Below, one piece after another: positions 50,798 to 59,500 of a stretch of 64,000 nucleotides of DNA. Every line of letters begins with the position of its first letter. The stretch's first letter is position 1. The notes under the pieces were generated by a model. It was not told where the DNA came from. It saw only the letters and a program-made list of their open reading frames with translations, and searched no databases. The position numbers and the translations under genes were made by a program. Source of the stretch: Dokdonia pacifica (GTDB taxonomy: Bacteria > Bacteroidota > Bacteroidia > Flavobacteriales > Flavobacteriaceae); the NCBI RefSeq assembly GCF_900188275.1, contig NZ_FZNY01000008.1, positions 124,001-188,000 of the forward strand, written 5' to 3'.

Positions 50798-51064
50798 CTA
50801 TACTACTTTACCTACCAAACTCACTAAAAACCCTACCCCATTATCAATACTTGCGATAGCAGTTGCTTTTTGATTATTAGTACGTGTGGCATTATTTATT
50901 TCCTGTAATACTTTTACAGCGTTTGCATTACTGATACTACTTTCTGCAATAAAATTAGTAATCTCAGTTGTATTTAAACTTGTAAGTTTTGCGAGTTCAT
51001 CACTAAACTCATTATCTGTTTGTTGTGCAGCTTTATTTGCAAGCGCATCCCAATCTATAGGCAT
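50798..51064 (-). CDS. Small unknown protein at end of lysis-like operon
   Basis: The 88-residue protein (MPIDWDALANKAAQQTDNEFSDELAKLTSLNTTEITNFIAESSISNANAVKVLQEINNATRTNNQKATAIASIDNGVGFLVSLVGKVV) is helical with a hydrophobic C-terminal stretch (GVGFLVSLVGKVV) that could touch a membrane. No family recognised. It lies 5 nt behind the lipoprotein gene. Confidence 0.65.
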   Translation of the reverse strand: MPIDWDALANKAAQQTDNEFSDELAKLTSLNTTEITNFIAESSISNANAVKVLQEINNATRTNNQKATAIASIDNGVGFLVSLVGKVV

Positions 51065-51069
51065 AATAT

Positions 51070-51666
51070 TTATTTTAAAGAGTTAGCTATTTGAAGTAAT
51101 TGATCTATAGTCGTTCCAGACTCTGTCAAGAGTTTTTCTAATTTGGATTCTACATTACTTACAGTTCCTGGTGAAACCCCAGTAAGTTGTTCTAAAGCAG
51201 TTAATGCATTACTCTCTGATGCTTTTAATTTTACCGCAGAGTCTATCAAACCTTGTAGTGCGGCAGATGAGGTTGTGTAGGTTGTATAATTAGCAGTCAA
51301 TTGTTTTAAAATATCTTGTTTTTCTGCACCTAATACTCCCTGAAGTGAATCTCGTTTTTTATTAATAACGGGTACAATACTTTTTAAAATATTGGGAAGT
51401 TCTGTTTTATAATCCAACGAATCTGGAAGTAGTTTTTGATAATTATTAAGTAATGCTGGTGTATACTGATAGGTTATAAAATCATTAATGCGCTGCTCTC
51501 GCTCTGCATATAATTGATTGATCAATGCAATATTCAATTGATGCATCCCATCGGCTTCTTTAATAACTTCTTTACTTAAGGTAGAAGTAGAAGCGGGAAT
51601 AGATGCGCAAGACACAATGACTAAAAGTGTCAAGAAAAGCATGAGTATTCTTTTTATTGTTTTCAT
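51070..51666 (-). CDS. Helical lipoprotein in lysis-like operon
   Basis: The 198-residue protein has lipobox IVSC (Cys20) followed by an Ala/Ser linker. The rest is predicted almost all alpha-helical with coiled-coil heptads. It would sit in a membrane facing the periplasm. In phage lysis modules an analogous lipoprotein (spanin) bridges inner and outer membranes; homology is not shown. Confidence 0.7.
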   Translation of the reverse strand: MKTIKRILMLFLTLLVIVSCASIPASTSTLSKEVIKEADGMHQLNIALINQLYAEREQRINDFITYQYTPALLNNYQKLLPDSLDYKTELPNILKSIVPVINKKRDSLQGVLGAEKQDILKQLTANYTTYTTSSAALQGLIDSAVKLKASESNALTALEQLTGVSPGTVSNVESKLEKLLTESGTTIDQLLQIANSLK

Positions 51667-51678
51667 AATACTTACGAA

Positions 51679-52296
51679 TTAGATACTGTATAATTTTTTA
51701 TATTCATCTAAGAAATGCTGTCTATGCTCAAGACCATTAAAACCTCCATTAATGCGCTTGGTGACCATATGGATATCATCTGCATCTGCATATCTATTGA
51801 TATTTCGTTTCTTCCAAAACCAACCTGCTGAAGATAATGCCCATTTTGGTTGCGTTACCAAATCTGGGTTAGACACAAAATCTTGTCCTGTGGCTTCAGA
51901 AAATGTTTTATAATTATCCTTTCCTGTTAATTGTATCAAACCACGACCTCTATATTTCCAGCCTTCACCACTTGCTTCACTTCCATTTCCTATTCTATTT
52001 GCATATACTTTGTTTGCTATTTTTTCAGGTTGTCTGGCATATCCTTCGGCAGCTGCCAATGTTGGAAAATACTTTCTAAAAACTGCAAACAACGCTTTAG
52101 CCGAATAGTTTAAATTTTCTGAAACATATTTAAAACTCCCACTCTCATGAGATATTTGAGCAAGAAAATGTGCCTTACGTAAAGGTGTATTGATTTCATA
52201 CGTATCTAAAATCGCTTCATAAATATCTAGATAAGGCTCTATATATTTCCAGTTTACATCAGGGACAACGGTTTGAAATTGTTCTTTGGTTATCAT
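51679..52296 (-). CDS. GH19-type lysozyme/endolysin
   Basis: The 205-residue protein (start ATG 52296; a start 24 nt upstream is possible but would overlap the preceding gene) matches the GH19 chitinase/endolysin fold: LRKAHFLAQISHESGSFKYVSENLNYSAKALFAVFRKYFPT with catalytic Glu in HESG, then YANRIGNGSEASGEGWKYRGRGLIQLTGKDNYKTFS and WALSSAGWFWKKRNINRYADADDIHMVTKRINGG. It cleaves peptidoglycan or chitin. It has no signal peptide, so export needs help. Confidence 0.88.
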   Translation of the reverse strand: MITKEQFQTVVPDVNWKYIEPYLDIYEAILDTYEINTPLRKAHFLAQISHESGSFKYVSENLNYSAKALFAVFRKYFPTLAAAEGYARQPEKIANKVYANRIGNGSEASGEGWKYRGRGLIQLTGKDNYKTFSEATGQDFVSNPDLVTQPKWALSSAGWFWKKRNINRYADADDIHMVTKRINGGFNGLEHRQHFLDEYKKLYSI

Positions 52297-52297
52297 A

Positions 52298-53101
52298 TTA
52301 TTGTGAATTAGATGGTGCAAATATGGCCTTAAGACGATCTATAAGTCCTTGTAGTACTGTAAAGATAGCATCTGAAGAAAAACCACCTATCAATGCCAGC
52401 ACGCTTTTATTGAAAAGATTGATACTTTCTGGATCTTTTGTATAAAAATGAAGTATTTCTGACATAATCAATCCAGAAATAACTCCTAATACAATCAATG
52501 CGATATAGTAAATGGTATCTTCAGGTACTAAATTCCCATTTTTTACAGACGCACTTACATTTTTAAGTAAATAAAACAATACTCCAAGCCCTGCAATAGA
52601 AGAAAGATACGCAAGATTAAGCAATAAAGACCTCCCATGATTATTCATCACTCCAAGATCTAGCGAGGTGTTATTCACATCTTCAGAAGAACCTGTAATA
52701 ATAAAGGTTGCTAAAAAAACGAGAGATAGTATAATGAGATTACGTACTAAAGGTAGTTTACTAAAAAGTGTTTTTTTATCTGTATTTTCTCGTAGTTTTC
52801 TAGTATATGCAATCGATTTTGGTGTTGCAGGAGCTACATTCTTACACAACATATTATGAGCATTTACTAAATTATCTACAGAGCAATTCTGAATAAGAGA
52901 CACAACATCTGTATTAATTGTAATCCCATTATACACTGCAAATGAGAGCATTTCATTAATCTCTTCACTCATTTTTCCTTTCACCTCATCAGAAATTCCA
53001 TAAGTGGCAGAGGTTTTTTTAGCAGCATCTGTTGTAGTTGTAGCCGCTGTTTGTTCAGGATCTGTTTTTGTTGTTGCCGAAGCCTTTGAGGTAGTTGCCA
53101 T
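52298..53101 (-). CDS. Multi-helix membrane protein, first gene of lysis-like operon
   Basis: The 267-residue protein has a low-complexity Ala/Thr/Lys-rich N-terminus (1-35), a helical part, and membrane segments near 120-138, 160-180 and 195-215 (LVRNLIILSLVFLATFIITG, LLLNLAYLSSIAGLGVLFYLL, TIYYIALIVLGVISGLIMSEIL). It precedes the GH19 gene by 1 nt. It may act as a pore (holin-like) or an anchor for the lysin; inference only. A -7 element TAAGTTTG is present on the minus strand at 53132-53125. Confidence 0.7.
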   Translation of the reverse strand: MATTSKASATTKTDPEQTAATTTTDAAKKTSATYGISDEVKGKMSEEINEMLSFAVYNGITINTDVVSLIQNCSVDNLVNAHNMLCKNVAPATPKSIAYTRKLRENTDKKTLFSKLPLVRNLIILSLVFLATFIITGSSEDVNNTSLDLGVMNNHGRSLLLNLAYLSSIAGLGVLFYLLKNVSASVKNGNLVPEDTIYYIALIVLGVISGLIMSEILHFYTKDPESINLFNKSVLALIGGFSSDAIFTVLQGLIDRLKAIFAPSNSQ

Positions 53102-53360
53102 AGGAAGGTTTGTTAGTATATGATCAAACTTACTTGAATCATACGCTAGATTTAAAGGGGTTGTTATCTGTTTTTAAAATCAGGTAATTTTACGGTGTTT
53201 TATGAGTTCAAAAATTAGTATAAACACAATTACAAATCACTCAAATACTTTTACATTCTTATTTTTCAACACATTAAAACACTTATAATTTTCAGCACAT
53301 CGCTATAGCACTTGTTCGCTTTCTCACGTATCTTAGCAATCTGATTAGAGATTTACACAT

Positions 53361-53939
53361 ATGACACTCGTTTTTGCTACAAATAATCCCAATAAACTAA
53401 AAGAAGTACAAGCTTTATTACCAGACTTTATCGAGTTAAAAAGTCTTGAAGATATTGGATGTACAGAAGATATCATTGAAGATGCACCTACTATAGAAGG
53501 GAATGCGCTTTTAAAAGCCCAGTTTGTAAAAGAAAAATATGGGTATGATTGTTTTGCAGATGATACAGGTCTTGAAGTGACAGCTTTAGATGGAGCTCCT
53601 GGTGTATATTCGGCTAGATATGCAGGCCCACAGAAAAATGCTTCAGACAATATGAATAAACTCTTGATTCATTTAGCCACTCAAACAGATAGAAGTGCGC
53701 AGTTTAAGACTGTGATCGCTTTCGCGAAAGCGGATAAAACATATACATTTGAAGGGATATGCCAAGGTCAGATTACGAGAGAACGTATGGGAGATGGAGG
53801 TTTTGGATATGACCCTATCTTCATGCCAGATGGATATGACGCTACATTTGCTCAAATGGCGCTTGCCTTAAAAGGAAAAATAGGACACCGCGGAAAAGCT
53901 GTAGCTAAGTTTGTAAACTATGTTGCTACACAGGAGTGA
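53361..53939 (+). CDS. rdgB: XTP/dITP (non-canonical purine NTP) pyrophosphatase
   Basis: The 192-residue HAM1/RdgB enzyme removes ITP/dITP and XTP from the nucleotide pool. The N-terminal VFATNNPNKLKEVQ, CFADDTGLEVTALDGAPGVYSARYAG (active site), and GDGGFGYDPIFMP are intact. A palindrome copy encodes IAFAKAD between beta strands. Family-standard length. Confidence 0.97.
   Translation: MTLVFATNNPNKLKEVQALLPDFIELKSLEDIGCTEDIIEDAPTIEGNALLKAQFVKEKYGYDCFADDTGLEVTALDGAPGVYSARYAGPQKNASDNMNKLLIHLATQTDRSAQFKTVIAFAKADKTYTFEGICQGQITRERMGDGGFGYDPIFMPDGYDATFAQMALALKGKIGHRGKAVAKFVNYVATQE
53717..53732. repeat. Palindrome copy in rdgB
   Basis: CGCTTTCGCGAAAGCG, frame giving AFAKA. Confidence 0.95.
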
Positions 53940-53984
53940 TTTTTAATTTTTCACCATACATATCGCCAATTCATTAATTAACCG

Positions 53985-53992
53985 TACTTTTG
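53985..53992 (+). promoter_or_regulatory. -7 element of DEAD-box helicase gene
   Basis: TACTTTTG; the -33 element is not obvious. It gives a leader of about 120 nt with two hairpins. Confidence 0.5.
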
Positions 53993-54000
53993 CACCTTCA

Positions 54001-54040
54001 AAACCTCAGGGTGAGGTTTGTATCGATATAAATTCGATAC
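54001..54040 (+). promoter_or_regulatory. Structured leader of helicase mRNA
   Basis: Two adjacent stem-loops: AAACCTCA-GGG-TGAGGTTT (54001-54019) and GTATCGA-TATAAAT-TCGATAC (54020-54040). They lie just after the predicted transcription start, about 80 nt before the start codon. Cold-shock-type regulation is plausible but unproved. Confidence 0.55.
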
Positions 54041-54117
54041 ACATGTGTTGATCGAAGCAAGTGGTTTTTATACGTCGTTGCGCTTCCTACAGCACACTAA
54101 CGTATAAAATACATCAA

Positions 54118-56070
54118 ATGACATTTGATCAATTAGGCTTAAACGAGCCTTTACTTCAGGCTATTGCCGACATGGGGTTTGTAACTCCATCAGAAATTCA
54201 AGAAAAAGCAATTCCTACATTACTCGAAGAAGATCGAGATATGGTAGCACTTGCGCAAACCGGAACAGGTAAAACGGCTGCTTTTGGTTTTCCATTATTA
54301 CAAAAGATTGATGCTTCTAGCAAAACTACACAAGGTCTTATCATAGCGCCTACTCGTGAATTATGTTTACAAATCACCAATGAGATGAAATTATATGCAA
54401 AGCACGTAAAAGGATTGCGTGTAGTTGCGGTATATGGAGGAGCAAACATCCAAGAACAAGCCCGTGAAATCTCAAAAGGAGCACAAATAGTGGTAGCTAC
54501 TCCTGGGCGTATGCAAGATATGATGCGCAGAGGAATGGTGAATATCACAAAACTGAGTTATTGTGTACTTGATGAAGCAGATGAAATGCTTAACATGGGG
54601 TTTTATGAAGATATTACTACGATTCTAGCAGATACTCCTGAAGACAAACTTACATGGTTATTTAGTGCAACAATGCCTAGAGAAGTAGCACGTATTGCGA
54701 AAGAATTTATGGTAAGCCCACTAGAGATTACAGTAGGGTCAAAAAATGAAGGCGCAAAAAATGTATCGCATGAGTTTTATGTAGTTCATACGCGTGATCG
54801 TTATCAAGCACTTAAACGTCTAGCCGATGCAAATCCAGCTATTTTTTCTGTGATTTTTTGTCGTACCAAAAGAGATACTCAAAAAGTAGCAGAGCTATTA
54901 ATAGAAGATGGGTATAATGCCGCAGCTCTACATGGAGATTTAAGCCAGAATCAGCGTGATCTGGTTATGAAGAGCTTTAGAGGAAGACAAATTCAAATGC
55001 TTGTGGCTACAGATGTAGCTGCGCGTGGTATTGATGTAGATGATATTACACACGTAATTAACTACCAGCTTCCAGATGAAATAGAAACCTATACACACCG
55101 ATCTGGTCGTACAGGTCGTGCCGGAAAGACAGGTACTTCTATGGTTATTGTGACTAAAAGTGAAATGCGTAAAATCAAACAACTAGAAAAAATTCTAGGT
55201 AAAAAGTTTGAGCAAAAAACAATTCCTGACGGAAAAGAAATTACACAAGTACAACTTTTTCATCTTGCTAATAAAATAAATAATACAGAAGTAAATCATG
55301 ATATAGATAGTTATCTTCCAGCAATAGAAGAAGTACTTGAAGATCTCTCTAAGGAAGAATTGATCAAGAAAGTATTTTCTGTAGAATTCACACGTTTCTT
55401 CAATTATTACAAGAAAGCAAAAGACCTTAATCAAAATGCTGTTGCAGCATTTAAAGAGGAATCTGGAGATACCACACGTTATTTTATTAATGTAGGTCGT
55501 AAAGATGATTTTGACTGGATGAAGTTAAAAGACTTCTTAAAAGAAAAAACAGGACTTGGTCAAGATGGTATTTATCGTGTAGATTGTAAAGACAGTTTTT
55601 CTTTCTTTAATACAGATACAGAACACAAAGAAAAAGTAATTGCACTTTTTGAGGACTTTAGTCTAGACGGACGTCGTGTAAGTGTAGAAGAAACACAAGG
55701 CGGTGGAGGCCGTGATCGTAAACGTGGCGGTGGAGACCGAAGACGTAATGATAGACGCGGTGGCGGAGATCGTCGTAGTAGTTTTAAAGGAGGTGGAGAT
55801 CGTGGTCGTAGAAGAAATGACGATGATAGACGTGGTGGCGGAGACCGTCGTCGTAATAGTGATGATCGTTCTTCTGAAGGTGGACGTCGTCGTAATGATT
55901 CAGATAGATCTTCTTACAGAGGGTCTGAAGGAGGAGAAGGAAGACGCCGCTCTTCATCTGAAGATCGTAAACCTACTCGTGCAGAACGCGGTGGACCAAG
56001 ATCACCTCGTAGATCTAGTGATTCTACTCCAAATTCCCCTTTTTCAGGAAAGAGAAGACGTCGTAGCTAG
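54118..56070 (+). CDS. DEAD-box RNA helicase with RNA-binding C-terminus
   Basis: The 650-residue protein (start ATG 54118) unwinds structured RNA. Motifs: Q motif (FDQLGLNEPLLQAIADMGFVTPSEIQEKAIP), AQTGTGKT (46-53), PTREL (78-82), DEAD (152-155), SAT (183-185), and HRSGRTGRAG. A DbpA-type RNA-binding domain lies at about 460-540. The last 90 residues are a basic Gly/Arg/Asp repeat region (GGGDRRRNDRRGGG and similar). It resembles the Bacteroidota CsdA/DeaD-type helicases acting in ribosome assembly and cold adaptation. A long structured leader precedes it. Confidence 0.95.
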   Translation: MTFDQLGLNEPLLQAIADMGFVTPSEIQEKAIPTLLEEDRDMVALAQTGTGKTAAFGFPLLQKIDASSKTTQGLIIAPTRELCLQITNEMKLYAKHVKGLRVVAVYGGANIQEQAREISKGAQIVVATPGRMQDMMRRGMVNITKLSYCVLDEADEMLNMGFYEDITTILADTPEDKLTWLFSATMPREVARIAKEFMVSPLEITVGSKNEGAKNVSHEFYVVHTRDRYQALKRLADANPAIFSVIFCRTKRDTQKVAELLIEDGYNAAALHGDLSQNQRDLVMKSFRGRQIQMLVATDVAARGIDVDDITHVINYQLPDEIETYTHRSGRTGRAGKTGTSMVIVTKSEMRKIKQLEKILGKKFEQKTIPDGKEITQVQLFHLANKINNTEVNHDIDSYLPAIEEVLEDLSKEELIKKVFSVEFTRFFNYYKKAKDLNQNAVAAFKEESGDTTRYFINVGRKDDFDWMKLKDFLKEKTGLGQDGIYRVDCKDSFSFFNTDTEHKEKVIALFEDFSLDGRRVSVEETQGGGGRDRKRGGGDRRRNDRRGGGDRRSSFKGGGDRGRRRNDDDRRGGGDRRRNSDDRSSEGGRRRNDSDRSSYRGSEGGEGRRRSSSEDRKPTRAERGGPRSPRRSSDSTPNSPFSGKRRRRS

Positions 56071-56160
56071 TCACTATAGGGCAATTTAATTGTTATATTT
56101 ATGGTAAAAATGTAGTTTTGACTAGATTTTAACGACATAATCCATAAATTGACCCCCGTT

Positions 56161-56970
56161 ATGAAAAGATTATTATTTATAATAGTAGTATTAAGTGGAT
56201 TAAGCATCGTTAATGCTCAGGAAGATACTGCTCCTGAACAAAAAAATGATTCTGTTCCTGCTTTGCCTAAGGGTTATATTAACGGATCCGTTTTAAGCTC
56301 ATCTACAGATCAAGCATTACAAAATGTAAATATTGTAAATCTCACCAACTTAAAAGGAGCGATTACTAATAATGAAGGTCTATTTGAGATTAAAGCACAA
56401 GTAGACGACACCTTATTTTTCTCTTATTTAGGATATAAAACATTACAAGTACGTGTAAGTGCCGATTGGGTAAAGTATGGAAATGTAAAGATTAAAATGA
56501 CCGAAATTGGTATTGCATTAGAAGAAGTTGTGGTACAGGAAATACAACTTACTGGATATCTAGAAATAGATGCAAAGAGAATTCCTATTTACAACAATTC
56601 TCGTTTTAGTATTTCTGGCTTAAATACAGGATATGAAGGAGGGAAATCTCAACCTGGTGCTGTTTCTAAAGTGATTAACGCTATTTTTAATCCTGCAGAT
56701 TTACTCTATAATCTCTTTGGAAAAAAACCCGAACAGCTTAAGAAAATGCGTAAAATGAAGGAAGATGACAAAGTGCGTAACCTTCTAGAGAAAAAATTTG
56801 ACAGAGAAACCCTTGTAGCTTTACTTCAAATTGACAGAAATGATATAGATGCTATACTTAACAATTGTAACTATTCTGACAACTTTATTGTAACTGCAAA
56901 TGACCTTCAAATACTAGATGCAATTAGTGAGTGTTATGAAGAATATAGAGTCCTACAAAGAAAAGATTAA
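56161..56970 (+). CDS. Exported protein with carboxypeptidase-like regulatory domain
   Basis: The 269-residue protein (start ATG 56161) has a signal peptide ending at VNAQE. Residues 40-125 are a CarboxypepD_reg-like beta-sandwich (YINGSVLSSSTDQALQNVNIVNLTNLKGAITNNEGLFEIKAQVDDTLFFSYLGYKTLQVRV). The C-terminal part is helical and charged (KMRKMKEDDKVRNLLEKKFDRETLVALLQIDRNDIDAILNNC). Such proteins form part of envelope complexes; the partner is unknown. Confidence 0.85.
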   Translation: MKRLLFIIVVLSGLSIVNAQEDTAPEQKNDSVPALPKGYINGSVLSSSTDQALQNVNIVNLTNLKGAITNNEGLFEIKAQVDDTLFFSYLGYKTLQVRVSADWVKYGNVKIKMTEIGIALEEVVVQEIQLTGYLEIDAKRIPIYNNSRFSISGLNTGYEGGKSQPGAVSKVINAIFNPADLLYNLFGKKPEQLKKMRKMKEDDKVRNLLEKKFDRETLVALLQIDRNDIDAILNNCNYSDNFIVTANDLQILDAISECYEEYRVLQRKD

Positions 56971-56991
56971 GTAAGTATACTTATAAAATAG

Positions 56992-57025
56992 AAAAACGGC
57001 TATCTGAAAACAGATAGCCGTTTTT
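56992..57025. terminator. Bidirectional terminator
   Basis: AAAAACGGCTATCTG-AAAA-CAGATAGCCGTTTTT, 15-bp perfect stem shared by the CarboxypepD gene (+) and the VOC gene (-). Confidence 0.92.
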
Positions 57026-57055
57026 TATTAAACTGTCATATAAGAAAGGGAACAA

Positions 57056-57427
57056 TTAACCTGTACTATGCAATGCAATACGATTACCTTCTGAGTCCAT
57101 AAAAACGCCCATATAGCCATGCTCTTCACTAATTTGTGTTTTATTTTGGAGTATTTCTCCTCCAGCTGTACTAACTCGTTCCAAACAAGAGGTAATATCT
57201 GCCGCATAAAAATATAGTAAGGCACCTTCTTTACTTGGGACATAAGATTTCTGCTGAATTAATGTTCCAGACGTCTTATCCATACTATCTGGCCTAGGAA
57301 AGAATCCCATAAGAACACCTCCAAAGTCTTGCAACTGTATCTTTATCCCAAATACAGCTTCATAAAATGCAATAGCGCGTTTCATATCTGTTACAGGGAT
57401 TTCAAACCAATTCAATTTCATTTCCAT
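57056..57427 (-). CDS. VOC (glyoxalase-fold) family protein
   Basis: The 123-residue protein (LNWFEIPVTDMKRAIAFYEAVFGIKIQLQDFGGVLMGFFP ... YFYAADITSCLERVSTAGGEILQNKTQISEEHGYMGVFMDSEGNRIALHS) has the repeated beta-alpha-beta-beta-beta VOC fold. It resembles the PhnB/lactoylglutathione lyase-like small proteins with unknown substrate. It follows the SRPBCC gene by 3 nt. Confidence 0.88.
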   Translation of the reverse strand: MEMKLNWFEIPVTDMKRAIAFYEAVFGIKIQLQDFGGVLMGFFPRPDSMDKTSGTLIQQKSYVPSKEGALLYFYAADITSCLERVSTAGGEILQNKTQISEEHGYMGVFMDSEGNRIALHSTG

Positions 57428-57430
57428 AAT

Positions 57431-57958
57431 TTATGCTTCTACTATTTTCTTTAAATTTTCTAACCCCTCTTCAAAATCTTTTCCGACTGCTTTATCCATA
57501 TTAAAGAATAGCATAAATATAGTCGTGGGGAATTTATTTTGCCCTCTAAATCCCCAGACAACTTTGGTTTGTCCAGGACTTCCATCTGCTACTGTATAAT
57601 ATCCATCGCTTTCAGATTTCCAGGGCTTCAGAAAAACTAAATGGTTATCAATTCGTTCATTTTCTACAATAGCAGTAATGGTTTGGCTCCCTTCACCCAC
57701 ATCTTTATTACCTACCCAGCTTGCTTTAAAACCTACTTCACCATCTGTACCTTTATACGTTTGCTGCATATTAGGGTCTTTCTTTTTCCATGGGGACCAA
57801 TGGTCTTGATTTTTGACCATTTTCAAATACGGAAATACAATCTCTTTCGGTTTATCAATTACAATACTTCTACTTACATCGTATGTTTTAGGGGCTATAG
57901 CTGCCAAAATGATGATTAATACAACGATAGCGGCAACTATATAAATGAGAGTTATCAT
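57431..57958 (-). CDS. SRPBCC (polyketide cyclase/START-like) protein
   Basis: The 175-residue protein has an N-terminal membrane anchor (LIYIVAAIVVLIIILAAIAP), then a START-like hydrophobic-pocket domain (TYDVSRSIVIDKPKEIVFPYLKMVKNQDHWSPWKKKDPNM ... TKVVWGFRGQNKFPTTIFMLFFNMDKAVGKDFEEGLENLKKIVE). It binds a hydrophobic small molecule; unknown. It forms an operon with the VOC gene. Confidence 0.87.
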   Translation of the reverse strand: MITLIYIVAAIVVLIIILAAIAPKTYDVSRSIVIDKPKEIVFPYLKMVKNQDHWSPWKKKDPNMQQTYKGTDGEVGFKASWVGNKDVGEGSQTITAIVENERIDNHLVFLKPWKSESDGYYTVADGSPGQTKVVWGFRGQNKFPTTIFMLFFNMDKAVGKDFEEGLENLKKIVEA

Positions 57959-58017
57959 AAGGTTTTAGTGTGTTGATTATTCCTTTAAAGTTAAACAAAA
58001 TAGAATAATATATAACC

Positions 58018-58054
58018 AAAAAGAGACTTACCCAATACGGATAAGCCTCTTTTT
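58018..58054. terminator. Terminator of peroxiredoxin gene
   Basis: AAAAAGAG-a-CTTA ... TAAG-c-CTCTTTTT around an 11-nt loop, with one A/C mismatch. Confidence 0.8.
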
Positions 58055-58070
58055 GATATACTTTTTATAC

Positions 58071-58706
58071 TTAAAGCGCTGCTATAATGTCAGATGGATC
58101 AGCTCTTAGCTTATAATCCTCTGCTAGGTAATGATAACTTACTTTTCCATTTTGTTCAATGATATAGGTCGCAGCAATAGGTAATTCACTGGCTTCATTC
58201 CCTTGACTTTCTATCAAGTCAATTCCAAACTTTTTATACAGCGTTACTAAATCTTCTGGCAATTGGTATACGAGCCCTAAAGAGCGTGCTAATTCATTAT
58301 TTTTACTAGTCAGCACATAAAAATCTAACTCGTTTTTTTCTTGAGTGGATATGCTATTGTCTGGTGTTTCTGGAGTAATTGCAACAAGATTTGCGCCCTT
58401 AGCTTTTATTTCTGGTAAGGCATTTTGTAATGCTTTCAAAGCAATATTACAATAAGGACACCAACCGCCTCTATAAAATGTAAGTACTACTTTACCTTCT
58501 TGTAAAAGGTCTTCTAATAAAATTTGCTCTCCTTTTGCATTGGGTAATGTAAAATTAGAGAACTGATCTCCCGTTTTAGTTGCTTTTGCTAAAATATCTG
58601 TGGCTTCAAGTGCAGCAATAGCATTCTTCATAGTATCCTGAGCAGCGCCTGGATGCCTTTTTACACTATTATCTGCATATTCTTTAAGTTGTTCTGTAAG
58701 TGTCAT
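58071..58706 (-). CDS. Peroxiredoxin-like AhpC/TSA-family protein
   Basis: The 211-residue protein has a thioredoxin fold with peroxidatic and second Cys in FYRGGWCPYCN (Cys83, Cys86). An N-terminal helical section of about 45 residues precedes it. It belongs to the AhpC/TSA-like proteins that reduce peroxides; the CxxC pair means the disulfide may form within the motif. It is monocistronic, and an extended palindrome lies 85 nt upstream of its start. Confidence 0.88.
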   Translation of the reverse strand: MTLTEQLKEYADNSVKRHPGAAQDTMKNAIAALEATDILAKATKTGDQFSNFTLPNAKGEQILLEDLLQEGKVVLTFYRGGWCPYCNIALKALQNALPEIKAKGANLVAITPETPDNSISTQEKNELDFYVLTSKNNELARSLGLVYQLPEDLVTLYKKFGIDLIESQGNEASELPIAATYIIEQNGKVSYHYLAEDYKLRADPSDIIAAL

Positions 58707-58791
58707 TTCTGAATTTATTTTTGCATATAGTCTCTACTATGATTCAATAATTACATAGTAACACTCATTAAAAAGTGTTAAATTTTCCTGA

Positions 58792-58813
58792 GTACGCTTT
58801 CGCGAAAGCGTAC
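58792..58813. repeat. Extended palindrome upstream of peroxiredoxin gene
   Basis: GTACGCTTTCGCGAAAGCGTAC, a 22-bp perfect palindrome. Confidence 0.95.
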
Positions 58814-58997
58814 CATGAATCTTTCAAATTAAAAGCAAAATCTTCAATACTATTTTCTAAATACATTTTTTCTTCTAAATATTATAAGACTCTCTAAAGG
58901 ATCGTTTACGAATTCAAAAAGCTCCTTTACTCATTGTAAATACCAAAACGGAAAGATTTCCTTTATGTTTGGCAACATACGATAATCCCTTAGTTAC

Positions 58998-59468
58998 ATG
59001 AAACTATTTATATTCTGTCTTTGCATATTTATATCCGTTGGAGAAATGAGATCTCAAGATATTGATCTTTATAAAAATTATGAATTTCAAGAGTTCCTAA
59101 AAACAAAAACTGTTGATAGTGGATATCAGTATATAAAAACAATATATAGAAAGATACTTACCGAATATCCGTATTTCGAAAATCAAGGAGATATTCATAT
59201 CAAAGTCTTATTAATTAATGATGGAGATCAAGAAGGAATTGAAATAATACCAATTGATGAGACAAATAATTTTCGAAAAGATATTATAAGAACTTTAAAG
59301 ATTGCTAATGAAAACTTAGTGCAAAACGATAATGAAAAATATATTACTGAGTTTAACATCACCTATGATTACGAACCACATATAGAAGATTGGAGTTGGA
59401 AAAAAGAACTTCCTAAAATCAGACTACAGCTATTCAAATACAAAAAACGAGAAGTTATTCTACATTAA
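58998..59468 (+). CDS. Small exported protein of unknown function
   Basis: The 156-residue protein has a signal peptide ending near MRSQD and a mixed alpha/beta body (IYRKILTEYPYFENQGDIHIKVLLINDGDQEGIEIIPIDETNNFRKDIIRTLKIANENL). No family recognised. It has no close neighbour on the same strand. Confidence 0.68.
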   Translation: MKLFIFCLCIFISVGEMRSQDIDLYKNYEFQEFLKTKTVDSGYQYIKTIYRKILTEYPYFENQGDIHIKVLLINDGDQEGIEIIPIDETNNFRKDIIRTLKIANENLVQNDNEKYITEFNITYDYEPHIEDWSWKKELPKIRLQLFKYKKREVILH

Positions 59469-59500
59469 GGTTTAAGGAAAAGTACTCTTTAATAGGATGC

